A stretch of 14,523 nt of DNA. Origin: Deltaproteobacteria bacterium UBA7527. Lineage in GTDB: Bacteria; Desulfobacterota; Syntrophorhabdia; Syntrophorhabdales; Syntrophorhabdaceae. This document shows positions 1 through 6,348 of this stretch, piece after piece. A program made the translations under genes and the position numbers. Below the pieces are notes generated by a model. The model did no database searches, was not told where the DNA came from, and saw only the letters and a program-made list of their open reading frames with translations. Every line of letters begins with the position of its first letter. Position 1 is the first letter of the stretch. The DNA is taken from positions 1-14,523 of the forward strand of contig DLMV01000022.1 of NCBI GenBank assembly GCA_002478225.1. Reading direction: 5' to 3'.

Positions 1-1
1 A

Positions 2-78
2 CATTAGAATTTGTTTAGTGCTTCAATATTAGGATTTAGGATTTGATTTTGCCATGAGCCATCAACTATGAGCCGTAT
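2..78. repeat. 7-base repeat block downstream of the CBS gene
   Basis: Eleven 7-base units in one phase, first AT-rich (for example TAGGATT twice in a row at 30-43), then changing to GCCATGA/GCCATCA/ACTATGA units (51-71). The first part shares TTAGTGCTT and ATTAGGAT with the element upstream of fabG. The block begins within six bases of the CBS gene stop codon and may continue beyond the left edge. Confidence 0.7.
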
Positions 79-83
79 TTCTG

Positions 84-725
84 TTACGCCGTGTATTCTC
101 TGATGTCCACCTTATACCCCATTGCCTTGAGTTCGGTAATGAGCGCCGTTACATCGTCGGCATCAAGGTGGAGAACAAGGTCGCTTCTCTTTGGGTCAGG
201 GGGGATCCAGAACGTCTTTACCTTAAGACCTGCCTTCATTACCTGTTCCATGACCTTGTGGAACTCTTCTCTTGCGCCTGCCCCATAGATAATGATCCGT
301 TTGCCGGTCTCTCCGATCCCCAGCAATGGATTGAGGACTTTATAGAAAACGTCATTTGTAGTGATGATGCCAAGGACCCTGCCGCCATCCACAACAGGGA
401 GGCATCCAACCCTGTTTTTCTGCGCTATTGCAACAGCCTTTTCAACGGTTTCATCTGGTGCAACAGTTATCACATTGGTCTTCATGATCTCTTTCACTGT
501 CAGTTTTGACATGAGATAAAAAAGCTGGCGCTGGTTATAAGGGGTCGTCGACGAAGGGCTTGCTTTGAGCAGATCGTCTTTTGTCACAAGCCCAACAAGC
601 TTCCCTTTATCGAGAACCGGGAGCCTGCCTATTTTATGGAACTCCATAATGCGCTCTGCATCAAGGACATACGTCTCGCTGGGAATAGTGATCACATTGT
701 ATACCATAATGTCTTTTACAAGCAT
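84..725 (-). CDS. CBS-CBS-ACT domain protein (AcuB-like)
   Basis: Cytoplasmic protein of 213 residues, probably a ligand-sensing regulator. Two CBS repeats are visible at about residues 7-58 (starting DIMVYNVITI, with RLPVLD then LVGLVTKDDL) and 76-130 (EIMKTNVITV, with CLPVVD then VLGIITTNDV). The C-terminal part, about 141-210, opens with GKRIIIYG and has the alternating strand/helix look of an ACT domain, giving the CBS-CBS-ACT order of AcuB-type proteins. CBS pairs usually bind adenine nucleotides; the ligand and target here cannot be told from sequence. The ATG at 723-725 is preceded by a good Shine-Dalgarno AGAGGTGG. An 84-base gap with a candidate promoter separates it from the NYN gene upstream, so it is probably transcribed separately. 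The domain call is firm, the physiological role is not. Confidence 0.85.
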   Translation of the reverse strand: MLVKDIMVYNVITIPSETYVLDAERIMEFHKIGRLPVLDKGKLVGLVTKDDLLKASPSSTTPYNQRQLFYLMSKLTVKEIMKTNVITVAPDETVEKAVAIAQKNRVGCLPVVDGGRVLGIITTNDVFYKVLNPLLGIGETGKRIIIYGAGAREEFHKVMEQVMKAGLKVKTFWIPPDPKRSDLVLHLDADDVTALITELKAMGYKVDIREYTA

Positions 726-752
726 GCTTCCACCTCTGTAGTATGGATTTAA

Positions 753-786
753 ATTATATTTTCAGATTTTTTGATGATACTGTCAA
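753..786 (-). promoter_or_regulatory. Candidate sigma70-type promoter for the CBS gene
   Basis: On the minus strand TTGACA (781-786) matches the -35 consensus exactly. A perfect TATAAT (753-758) follows, but 22 bases away, which is too long for a standard promoter. With normal 17-base spacing the -10 would be GAAAAT (758-763), four of six matches. The region is AT-rich and ends about 27 bases before the CBS start codon. I favour a real promoter with the weaker -10, but the geometry is ambiguous. Confidence 0.45.
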
Positions 787-809
787 GACCTTTGCGCGCT
801 TGCCATGCA

Positions 810-1313
810 TTAAATCTTATTGATAACCCGCGAGGCCTTTCTCACCCTTTTCGGAAGTCTTCTGGGGTTTCCTTTCTTGTCGCTCTGTCGGGCCTCGCCG
901 CCGTCATATTCGTCTTTTCCTTCGTAAGAACCGATCATCATCTCTTCCAGGCGTCCCGGCGTGATGAACGGGACTCCATATCTTTTTGCCTCATCGATGA
1001 TTGCCCTGTCTGAACTGACCACGGCCATACCGGACTTTTTTGTCCTTATAAGCTCGATGATCACGTCATCGGCGGTCTCTCCTTCTTTGGAATATACCAC
1101 GTCGATCCCTTTGAAACTCTCCCGCTGCCTCCCCAAGGAAAAACCGTTGTACGCATCGAAGACAACGGTGATCCTTATGCCCCGTTGTTTCTTGTACCCG
1201 ATCAGCTTTTCCAGCAGAGACCTTCTCAAGCCATCGAGGTGCACATCTCCATGGATCCCTGCGCGCCCCGTTCTGCTTATATAATTGTATCCGTCTATGA
1301 CGATGTGGATCAT
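810..1313 (-). CDS. NYN/PIN-like RNase domain protein (YacP type)
   Basis: Small cytoplasmic protein of 167 residues from the NYN (YacP-like) branch of the PIN nuclease fold, a family linked to RNA cleavage. Acidic positions expected in the metal site are visible: D7 in IDGYN, D53 in VVFDAYN, E79/D82/D83 in GETADDVI, and D102 in VVSSDRAI. The C-terminal 40 or so residues are basic (RRLPKRVRK) and may contact RNA. I chose the ATG at 1311-1313 because the family typically starts immediately before the hydrophobic strand leading to DGYN; a TTG at 1329-1331 would add six residues but has no Shine-Dalgarno. The site before the ATG is also weak. The gene follows nusB across a heptad-repeat block. 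The substrate is unknown. Confidence 0.8.
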   Translation of the reverse strand: MIHIVIDGYNYISRTGRAGIHGDVHLDGLRRSLLEKLIGYKKQRGIRITVVFDAYNGFSLGRQRESFKGIDVVYSKEGETADDVIIELIRTKKSGMAVVSSDRAIIDEAKRYGVPFITPGRLEEMMIGSYEGKDEYDGGEARQSDKKGNPRRLPKRVRKASRVINKI

Positions 1314-1336
1314 AATCTTAGCCCACGGCAAAACAC

Positions 1337-1406
1337 CCGTAAGTCGTGAGTCGTAAGGGGTAAGGGGTTCAGTCCTCTCACGCCTGACGCCTTACGCCTA
1401 ACGGCC
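1337..1406. repeat. Phase-locked 7-base repeat block folding into a 31-bp imperfect hairpin
   Basis: Ten consecutive 7-base units run in one phase. The first part has units such as CCGTAAG and TCGTGAG; the second part is roughly its reverse complement, with units such as GACGCCT and TACGCCT. Arms 1337-1367 and 1374-1404 can pair around a 6-base loop (TTCAGT). I count 23 of 31 positions complementary by hand, and the mismatches fall at variable positions of the heptad. It fills the gap between nusB and the NYN gene and includes the nusB stop codon. The pairing is read directly; function is unknown. Confidence 0.8.
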
Positions 1407-1847
1407 TTTATCGGGATTTTGTTTTTCTTCCTTTGGCGCCTGCTTGCCGTAATACTCCCTCATCACCCTGTCCATTACCCCGTTAATAAAGACCCTGGAA
1501 TCTTCGTTCCCGTATTTCTTGCCGAGCTCTATCGCTTCATCAATGGAAACCTTCGGCGGCACATCAGGGACAAAGAGCATCTCATAGATCCCGACCCGCA
1601 GGATATTTTTGTCCACATACGTTATCCTGTCAAGCCTCCAGTGTTCGCAGGCGGCAGTAATCTTTGTATCGATCATCGACTGATTCTGTTTTATTCCTGA
1701 CAGCAACCGGCTGGCATAATCTATGATGTCCTGCTGGTAGGGAAAGATCTCACAGTACTTGTTGAGGGCTGATTCAGGGTCGCCGCTGTTCGTTTCCCCC
1801 TGATAGAGCATCCGTAATGCTAATTCTCTCGCTTTCCGCCTTCGCAC
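1398..1847 (-). CDS. nusB: Transcription antitermination factor NusB
   Basis: All-helical RNA-binding factor of 149 residues that, with NusE/S10, binds boxA RNA and supports processive transcription of rRNA operons. The family pattern is clear: an arginine-rich start with ARELALRMLYQ, then YVDKNILRVGIYEML, then VSIDEAIELGKKYG and VFINGVMDRV. Length is normal. The start is GTG at 1845-1847, supported by AAGGA nine bases upstream; it lies inside the end of ribH, overlapping it by 28 bases, which suggests translational coupling. Location directly after ribH is a common bacterial arrangement. The last few residues (DKGR) and the TAG stop lie in or next to a heptad repeat block, so the extreme C-terminus may be repeat-derived. 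Confidence 0.96.
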   Translation of the reverse strand: MRRRKARELALRMLYQGETNSGDPESALNKYCEIFPYQQDIIDYASRLLSGIKQNQSMIDTKITAACEHWRLDRITYVDKNILRVGIYEMLFVPDVPPKVSIDEAIELGKKYGNEDSRVFINGVMDRVMREYYGKQAPKEEKQNPDKGR

Positions 1848-2308
1848 AAGTTGTTTTCCTTCAGAAGATTGGCCATCTCAATGACCGAGATTGCCGCATC
1901 GTATCCCTTATTGCCTGACTTTGTCCCGGCTCTTTCTATTGCCTGCTCAATATTCTCACTTGTGATGACGCCAAAAGCGATAGGTTTTCCGATCTCAAGG
2001 GACGCCTGCGCGATGCCCTTTGTAACCTCTGAGGCTATATAGTGAAAATGGGGCGTAGCGCCTTTGATAACGGTCCCCAGACAGATAACCCCGTCGATAT
2101 CCTTTTTCCCGGCAAGGAGCTTTGCTACGAGCGGTATCTCAAATGCGCCGGGAACCTTGTAGATCACAATCTGTTTCTCGTCAGCGCCATGCCTCTTCAG
2201 TGCATCGAGGGCGCCTTCAAGAAGCCTGTCTGTAATAAAGCTGTTGAACCGGCTTGCTACAATTGCAAACTTGAATCCTTTCGCATTAAGTTTTCCTTCA
2301 CGCACCAT
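1820..2308 (-). CDS. ribH: 6,7-dimethyl-8-ribityllumazine synthase
   Basis: Penultimate riboflavin enzyme: condenses 5-amino-6-ribitylamino-uracil with 3,4-dihydroxy-2-butanone 4-phosphate to lumazine, normally as a 60-mer or pentamer shell. The 162-residue protein has the family order: AIVASRFNSFIT (about 15-26), VPGAFEIP (52-59) and GTVIKGATPHFHYI (78-91), in which H87 is in the position of the catalytic histidine. The late motif RAGTKSGNKG (126-135) contributes to the phosphate and subunit interface. The ATG at 2306-2308 has GAGGAG at good spacing. It follows ribBA by nine bases and overlaps nusB, completing the riboflavin cluster. Confidence 0.97.
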   Translation of the reverse strand: MVREGKLNAKGFKFAIVASRFNSFITDRLLEGALDALKRHGADEKQIVIYKVPGAFEIPLVAKLLAGKKDIDGVICLGTVIKGATPHFHYIASEVTKGIAQASLEIGKPIAFGVITSENIEQAIERAGTKSGNKGYDAAISVIEMANLLKENNLCEGGKREN

Positions 2309-2317
2309 ATACGCTCC

Positions 2318-3523
2318 TCATATATTATTGAGAATATGGCCAAGTTTTTTCTGCTTGGCCTTAAGGTAGGCTATGTTGTCTTTCGTTGGCTCCATCTCAA
2401 GCGGCGTACGTTCAAGTACCTGGAGGCCATACCCTTCAAGGCCCTTGATCTTCTTTGGGTTGTTCGTGAGCAGCCTCATCTTCCTCACCCCGATGTCGTT
2501 TAAGATCTGGGCGCCGATGCCGTAATCCCTGAGGTCAGGAGAAAAACCAAGGGCAAGATTTGCCTCAACGGTATCGTGACCATGGTCCTGAAGATTATAG
2601 GCCTTTAGCTTGTTCAACAACCCTATGCCCCTGCCTTCCTGCCTCATGTAAAGAAAAACACCCTTTTTCTCTTTCTCTATCATCTTCAGCGCCGCGTGAA
2701 GCTGTTGGCCGCAGTCACACCGCAGCGAGCCCAGCACATCACCGGTAAAACATTCGGAGTGGACCCTGACAAGGACAACGTCATCAGGCATTATGTCTCC
2801 TTTTACCAAGGCGAGGTGCGTCTCATTATCGATATCATTCTCGTATCCTATGAGTTTGAACTCGCCGCCGTAACGAGTGGGTATCCTCGTTTCCGCGACC
2901 CTCCGGACGAGCTTTTCATTTCTCATCTTGTACCTGATGAGGTCTGCGATGCTCACGATCTTGAGCCCGTGGCGCTCTGCGAAGACCTCGAGGTCAGGAA
3001 GCCGTGCCATCGTACCGTCCTCGTTCATGATCTCGCAGATAACTCCAGCAGGCTTAAGCCCGGCAAGCCTTGCCATGTCTACCGATGCCTCGGTATGGCC
3101 AACCCTCACAAGGACTCCGCCGTTTCTTGCCATAAGCGGGAATATATGGCCGGGTCTCGCAATATCATCAGAGGTTGTCGTATCGTCAATGGCAACCTGG
3201 ATCGTTTTCGCCCTGTCATGAGCAGAGATCCCCGTTGTGACGCCATGCTTTGCTTCTATGGAAACAGTGAAAGCGGTATTGTAAGGCGACGTATTGTTGT
3301 CAACCATCAAGGGCAGGTCAAGCTCCTTCACCCTTTCTTCCGTTAAAGAGAGGCAAATAAGACCGCATGCGTACCTCGCCATGAACGTTATCGCTTCAGG
3401 GGTGACCTTCTCCGCGGCGATCATTACATCGCCCTCATTCTCCCTGTCCTCATCATCTACGATGATCACCATTTTGCCTTTGTGGATATCGCTGAGCACG
3501 TCTTCGATCTTTGCTATTGCCAT
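2318..3523 (-). CDS. ribBA: Bifunctional DHBP synthase / GTP cyclohydrolase II
   Basis: Fused enzyme of 401 residues that feeds both arms of riboflavin synthesis. Residues 1 to about 200 are the DHBP synthase (ribulose 5-phosphate to dihydroxybutanone phosphate), with the acidic metal and substrate loop DDEDRENEGD (23-32), GHTEASVDMARLAG (142-155) and CEIMNEDGTMAR (163-174). From about 205 is GTP cyclohydrolase II, with zinc cysteines C258, C269 and C271 in HSECFTGDVLGSLRCDCG, then RQEGRGIG (294-301) and RDYGIGAQIL (332-341). Both halves keep their key motifs, so neither looks degenerate. The ATG shares one base with the ribE stop (TAATG), with AAAGG upstream. Confidence 0.97.
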   Translation of the reverse strand: MAIAKIEDVLSDIHKGKMVIIVDDEDRENEGDVMIAAEKVTPEAITFMARYACGLICLSLTEERVKELDLPLMVDNNTSPYNTAFTVSIEAKHGVTTGISAHDRAKTIQVAIDDTTTSDDIARPGHIFPLMARNGGVLVRVGHTEASVDMARLAGLKPAGVICEIMNEDGTMARLPDLEVFAERHGLKIVSIADLIRYKMRNEKLVRRVAETRIPTRYGGEFKLIGYENDIDNETHLALVKGDIMPDDVVLVRVHSECFTGDVLGSLRCDCGQQLHAALKMIEKEKKGVFLYMRQEGRGIGLLNKLKAYNLQDHGHDTVEANLALGFSPDLRDYGIGAQILNDIGVRKMRLLTNNPKKIKGLEGYGLQVLERTPLEMEPTKDNIAYLKAKQKKLGHILNNI

Positions 3524-4173
3524 TATCTATCGCCTTTTACAAATCCATGGTCAGAGAGAAGATCAAGGTCTATCTTCTTTCGTCTGTCCCTGGCCAAAAA
3601 ACTTTCAATATATTTGCCGATAATGTCAGTCTCTATGTTTACTTTGTCCCGCAGTTTCTTTTCGCCTATGGTTGTTCGGGATGCAGTATACGGAATTATG
3701 TTAACTATGAATGTATTACCATGTTGCTCATTGACTGTCAAGCTTATTCCATCGATCGCTACAGAGCCCTTTTGCACGAAATACCTTGATATATCAGCAG
3801 ATACCTCGATGCTAAACTGCATTGAATCGCCTGCCTTTTTTATATCCGTGATCGTCCCGATCGCGTCGATGTGACCGGTCACAAGATGACCGCCGAATCT
3901 CCCTCCAGCCTCCATCGCGCGCTCAATATTGACCCGCTGCGATACCTTTGCGTCCTTCAGGGTAGTTCTGTTCAGCGTCTCAAGGGACGCGTCGGCGCTG
4001 AAGACCCCCTTGCTTGTCTTGGTGGCCGTCAGGCAGACGCCGTTGACGGAGATGCTGTCGCCTTCCCTGATATCAAAAGGCGTAATGTTCGTTTTGACGG
4101 AAAGCTCCCACTTTCCGCTCATCTTGTTTATTCCGGTGATTATTCCGATATCCTCAATGATTCCTGTGAACAT
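3523..4173 (-). CDS. ribE: Riboflavin synthase alpha chain
   Basis: Last riboflavin enzyme: dismutates two lumazine molecules into riboflavin and the ribitylamino-uracil substrate of RibH. The 216-residue protein shows the internal duplication of two lumazine-binding barrels. The first begins MFTGIIEDIG and contains SVNGVCLT (42-49); the second follows GGHLVTGHID (94-103) and contains VAIDGISLTV (138-147). A C-terminal trimerisation helix (about 183-195) is followed by a short polar tail. The start overlaps the end of ribD by 20 bases and has GAAGGA directly upstream; the stop shares a base with the ribBA start. This gene is called ribC or ribE depending on the organism. Confidence 0.96.
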   Translation of the reverse strand: MFTGIIEDIGIITGINKMSGKWELSVKTNITPFDIREGDSISVNGVCLTATKTSKGVFSADASLETLNRTTLKDAKVSQRVNIERAMEAGGRFGGHLVTGHIDAIGTITDIKKAGDSMQFSIEVSADISRYFVQKGSVAIDGISLTVNEQHGNTFIVNIIPYTASRTTIGEKKLRDKVNIETDIIGKYIESFLARDRRKKIDLDLLSDHGFVKGDR

Positions 4174-5257
4174 ATCCTTCTATACAGATATCCTCTTTAA
4201 ATCTTTTAATGGTCGTGATATCGACCCTGTACGCATCCTTCAGAAAATCGATGCCTTTGCCGCCAATGAGGTTGAGGGCGTTCTTGCCCCCGATAATGAT
4301 AGGCGCATAGAAGAGAACCACCTTGTCCAGCAGGCCTTCATTAAGAAGTGCCCCGTTGATCTCCCCGCCGCCTTCGACAAAGACGCTCACGATCCCCCTT
4401 TTGTAGAGTTCCTGACATACGTGCTTTAACGACGTCCGGCCATTCCCGTCGTTCGGGATCCTGATAACCTCGATCCCCATGGATATCAGTTTTGCCTCCC
4501 TGTCAGCCCTGGAATCTTCAGAAGTAAAGACCAGCGTCTTATATTTCCCTGATGTCTTCACAATATCACAGGCAAGGGGTATCCTGAGCTTGGAGTCAAG
4601 TATGATCCTTGTAGGATACCTTTTCGGCCGTATCACCTTGGGTACCAGCAATGGGTTGTCTGTTATGACCGTGTTGATGCCCACCAATATACCGTCCATT
4701 ACCGACCGCAATCTATTGGCGTATTTTCGCGATTCTTCATTCGATATCCATTTTGAATCGCAGGTCTTGGTGGCGATCTTTCCATCGAGGCTCGCAGCTG
4801 CCTTCATGACGAAGAAGGGCCTTTTCTTCTCCATGTAGACAACAAAGGCCTCGTTGAGCCTTCTCGCCTCTTCATCGAGAACGCCCACTTTTACCTCGAT
4901 CCCGGCCTTCCGCAATGCTTCTATGCCTTTGCCGTTCACTTTGGGGTTAGGATCGATCATGGAAACAACCGCTCGCTTGATGCCGGCCTGTATTATCGCA
5001 TCCGTGCAGGGCGGTGTTTTCCCCTGGTGCACACAGGGTTCCAGGCTTATATAAAGGGTGGACCCACGTGCCTCCCCTTGTGCCTCATTGATAGCGATTA
5101 TCTCGGCATGGGCCTGGCCTGCTTTCTTATGATAGCCCTTGCCTACTATCTCTTTGCCTTTTACGAGTACGGCGCCCACCATAGGGTTCGGCGATGTGGA
5201 GCCAAGCCCTTTTCTTGCAAGGGAAAGCGCCATGCGCATGTACTGTTCTTCCTTCAC
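4154..5257 (-). CDS. ribD: Bifunctional riboflavin deaminase/reductase RibD
   Basis: Second and third steps of the GTP arm of riboflavin synthesis: deamination of the pyrimidine, then NADPH-dependent reduction of the ribosyl chain. At 367 residues it is full length. The N-terminal deaminase (about 1-145) has the zinc ligands H50 with E52 (HAEI), C75 and C84 (EPCVHQGKTPPC). The reductase half starts near residue 150 with KAAASLDGKIAT, then DGILVGINTVITDNPLL, and ends with VFVEGGGEINGALL. The start is GTG at 5255-5257, overlapping the nrdR stop as GTGA, with AAGGA at good spacing. No FMN riboswitch can precede it because there is no gap, so rib expression probably follows upstream transcription. 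Confidence 0.97.
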   Translation of the reverse strand: MKEEQYMRMALSLARKGLGSTSPNPMVGAVLVKGKEIVGKGYHKKAGQAHAEIIAINEAQGEARGSTLYISLEPCVHQGKTPPCTDAIIQAGIKRAVVSMIDPNPKVNGKGIEALRKAGIEVKVGVLDEEARRLNEAFVVYMEKKRPFFVMKAAASLDGKIATKTCDSKWISNEESRKYANRLRSVMDGILVGINTVITDNPLLVPKVIRPKRYPTRIILDSKLRIPLACDIVKTSGKYKTLVFTSEDSRADREAKLISMGIEVIRIPNDGNGRTSLKHVCQELYKRGIVSVFVEGGGEINGALLNEGLLDKVVLFYAPIIIGGKNALNLIGGKGIDFLKDAYRVDITTIKRFKEDICIEGYVHRNH

Positions 5258-5718
5258 TCTTCGTCCTTTTTAAGGAGCAGGTCCTTCAACTCTTCCATGA
5301 ACTCATTGATATCCTTGAACTGCCTGTACACTGATGCGAACCGTACGTACGCTATCTCGTCGAGCTTTCTCAGTTCGTCCATGACCATCTCCCCGATCTC
5401 TGTCGCCTTTATCTCTCTTTCGCCCTTCTCCAGCAGGTTATATTCGATCCTTGAAACGATCTTTTCTATGTTCGTTATGCTGATCGGTCTTTTTTCGCAG
5501 GCCTTGTTCAATCCGTTCAGGATCTTGGTCCTGTCGAAGACCTCCCTTCTGTCATCTTTTTTTACGACAAGCGGCAGGCCCTCCTCAAGCCTCTCTGCCG
5601 TAGTGAACCGCTTGCCGCATTTGAGGCACTCCCGCCGCCTGCGGATAGTGTCCATCTCTTTGCTCATCCTCGAATCGAGCACCTTGCTTTCAGGATCATT
5701 GCAGAAAGGACACTTCAT
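5254..5718 (-). CDS. nrdR: Ribonucleotide reductase repressor NrdR
   Basis: Zinc-ribbon and ATP-cone repressor that senses ATP/dATP and controls ribonucleotide reductase genes. The 154-residue length is typical. The ribbon uses C3, C6, C31 and C34 (MKCPFC and CLKCG), with the basic stretch RRRREC expected to touch DNA. The ATP cone runs from about 49 (PLVVKKDDRREVFDRTKI) to 139, and the conserved ending YVRFASVYRQFKDINEF is present. Its place between a dCMP deaminase and ribD is a widespread arrangement. The ATG at 5716-5718 lacks a strong Shine-Dalgarno and lies 25 bases from a heptad-repeat block. I saw no clear NrdR box pair in this window; targets are presumably elsewhere. Confidence 0.96.
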   Translation of the reverse strand: MKCPFCNDPESKVLDSRMSKEMDTIRRRRECLKCGKRFTTAERLEEGLPLVVKKDDRREVFDRTKILNGLNKACEKRPISITNIEKIVSRIEYNLLEKGEREIKATEIGEMVMDELRKLDEIAYVRFASVYRQFKDINEFMEELKDLLLKKDEE

Positions 5719-5742
5719 AACGTCAGCTCATAGCAACACAAC

Positions 5743-5868
5743 CCGTAAGTCGTGAGGCGTAAGTCGTAAGGCGTGACCTGATACTGGTCGCTGGATGCTG
5801 GATACTGGTGCAAACCGGTGACAAGCAACGAGTAACGAGGGACAGGGTTTTTACCTTTCACTTCTCAC
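5743..5868. repeat. 126-base phase-locked 7-base repeat block
   Basis: Eighteen consecutive 7-base units stay in one phase, but the unit changes through the block: CGTAAG-type units (5743-5777), TGGATAC/TGGATGC-type (5785-5805), AACGAGT-type (about 5820-5840), and CTTTCAC/TTCTCAC at the end (5855-5868). It fills nearly all of the gap between the dCMP deaminase and nrdR and runs into the last codons of the deaminase. The first three units match the block at 1337 with a single change over 22 bases. No promoter or terminator is obvious inside it. Confidence 0.75.
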
Positions 5869-6348
5869 CGCCTTTATCCGCCTTCCGGAGTTATCCTTGA
5901 TGATGATCTTCTTCAGGATTATTCCGGATTCCTTGATCAGCTGCAGAGAAAGCTCGTCAGAATAACCATCGAGATAATGCACTGTTCTGATGCCCGCGTT
6001 GATGATCATCTTCATGCAGATCGAGCAGGGGAGGTGCGTGGAATAAAGCTGGGCGCCGTCGATGCTCACGCCGTGATACGCCGCCTGTATGATCGCATTC
6101 TGCTCCGCGTGGAGGCCCCTGCAGAGCTCATGGCGCTCGCCGGAGGCGATCTTAAGCTTTTCACGCATACACCCGAGGTCCATGCAGTGACGCAGGCCCG
6201 TTGGGGCGCCGTTGTATCCTGTGGCGAGGATCCTCTTGTTCTTTACAATAAGAGCTCCTACGTTCCTTCTTGAGCACGTGGACCGTTTCGAAACGATTTT
6301 CGATATCTCCATGAAATAGGAATCCCAGTCGGGACGGTGATTTTTCAT
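5851..6348 (-). CDS. dCMP deaminase (ComEB family)
   Basis: Zinc deaminase of 165 residues converting dCMP to dUMP, a precursor of dTMP. The catalytic set is complete: H80 and E82 in LHAEQNAI, and C108 and C111 in LPCSIC. The family signature GYNGAPTGLRHC (44-55) is present, and further cysteines (C25, C55, C60, C76) are consistent with the second zinc site seen in some members. The ATG overlaps the glyA stop as ATGA with no Shine-Dalgarno, so it probably depends on coupling to glyA, which supplies the methylene-tetrahydrofolate used by thymidylate synthase. The last six codons (AVRSER) are read from heptad-repeat sequence, so the tail is probably not ancestral. Confidence 0.92.
   Translation of the reverse strand: MKNHRPDWDSYFMEISKIVSKRSTCSRRNVGALIVKNKRILATGYNGAPTGLRHCMDLGCMREKLKIASGERHELCRGLHAEQNAIIQAAYHGVSIDGAQLYSTHLPCSICMKMIINAGIRTVHYLDGYSDELSLQLIKESGIILKKIIIKDNSGRRIKAVRSER

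Noticed and set aside
2560..3346. Long plus-strand open frames opposite ribBA, ribE and other genes
   Set aside because: They lie wholly inside clear minus-strand genes with full family motifs, show no family resemblance themselves, and are expected from codon bias in the opposite strand.
5254..5850. FMN riboswitch ahead of the riboflavin genes
   Set aside because: ribD starts within the nrdR stop codon, so there is no leader, and the gap before nrdR is filled by heptad repeats without the conserved RFN helices.
5716..5850. NrdR box pair upstream of nrdR
   Set aside because: No convincing pair of palindromic boxes was found by eye; the region is explained by heptad repeats.
5743..5868. CRISPR array
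   Set aside because: Units are only 7 bases with no spacers between identical repeats, and there are no cas genes nearby.
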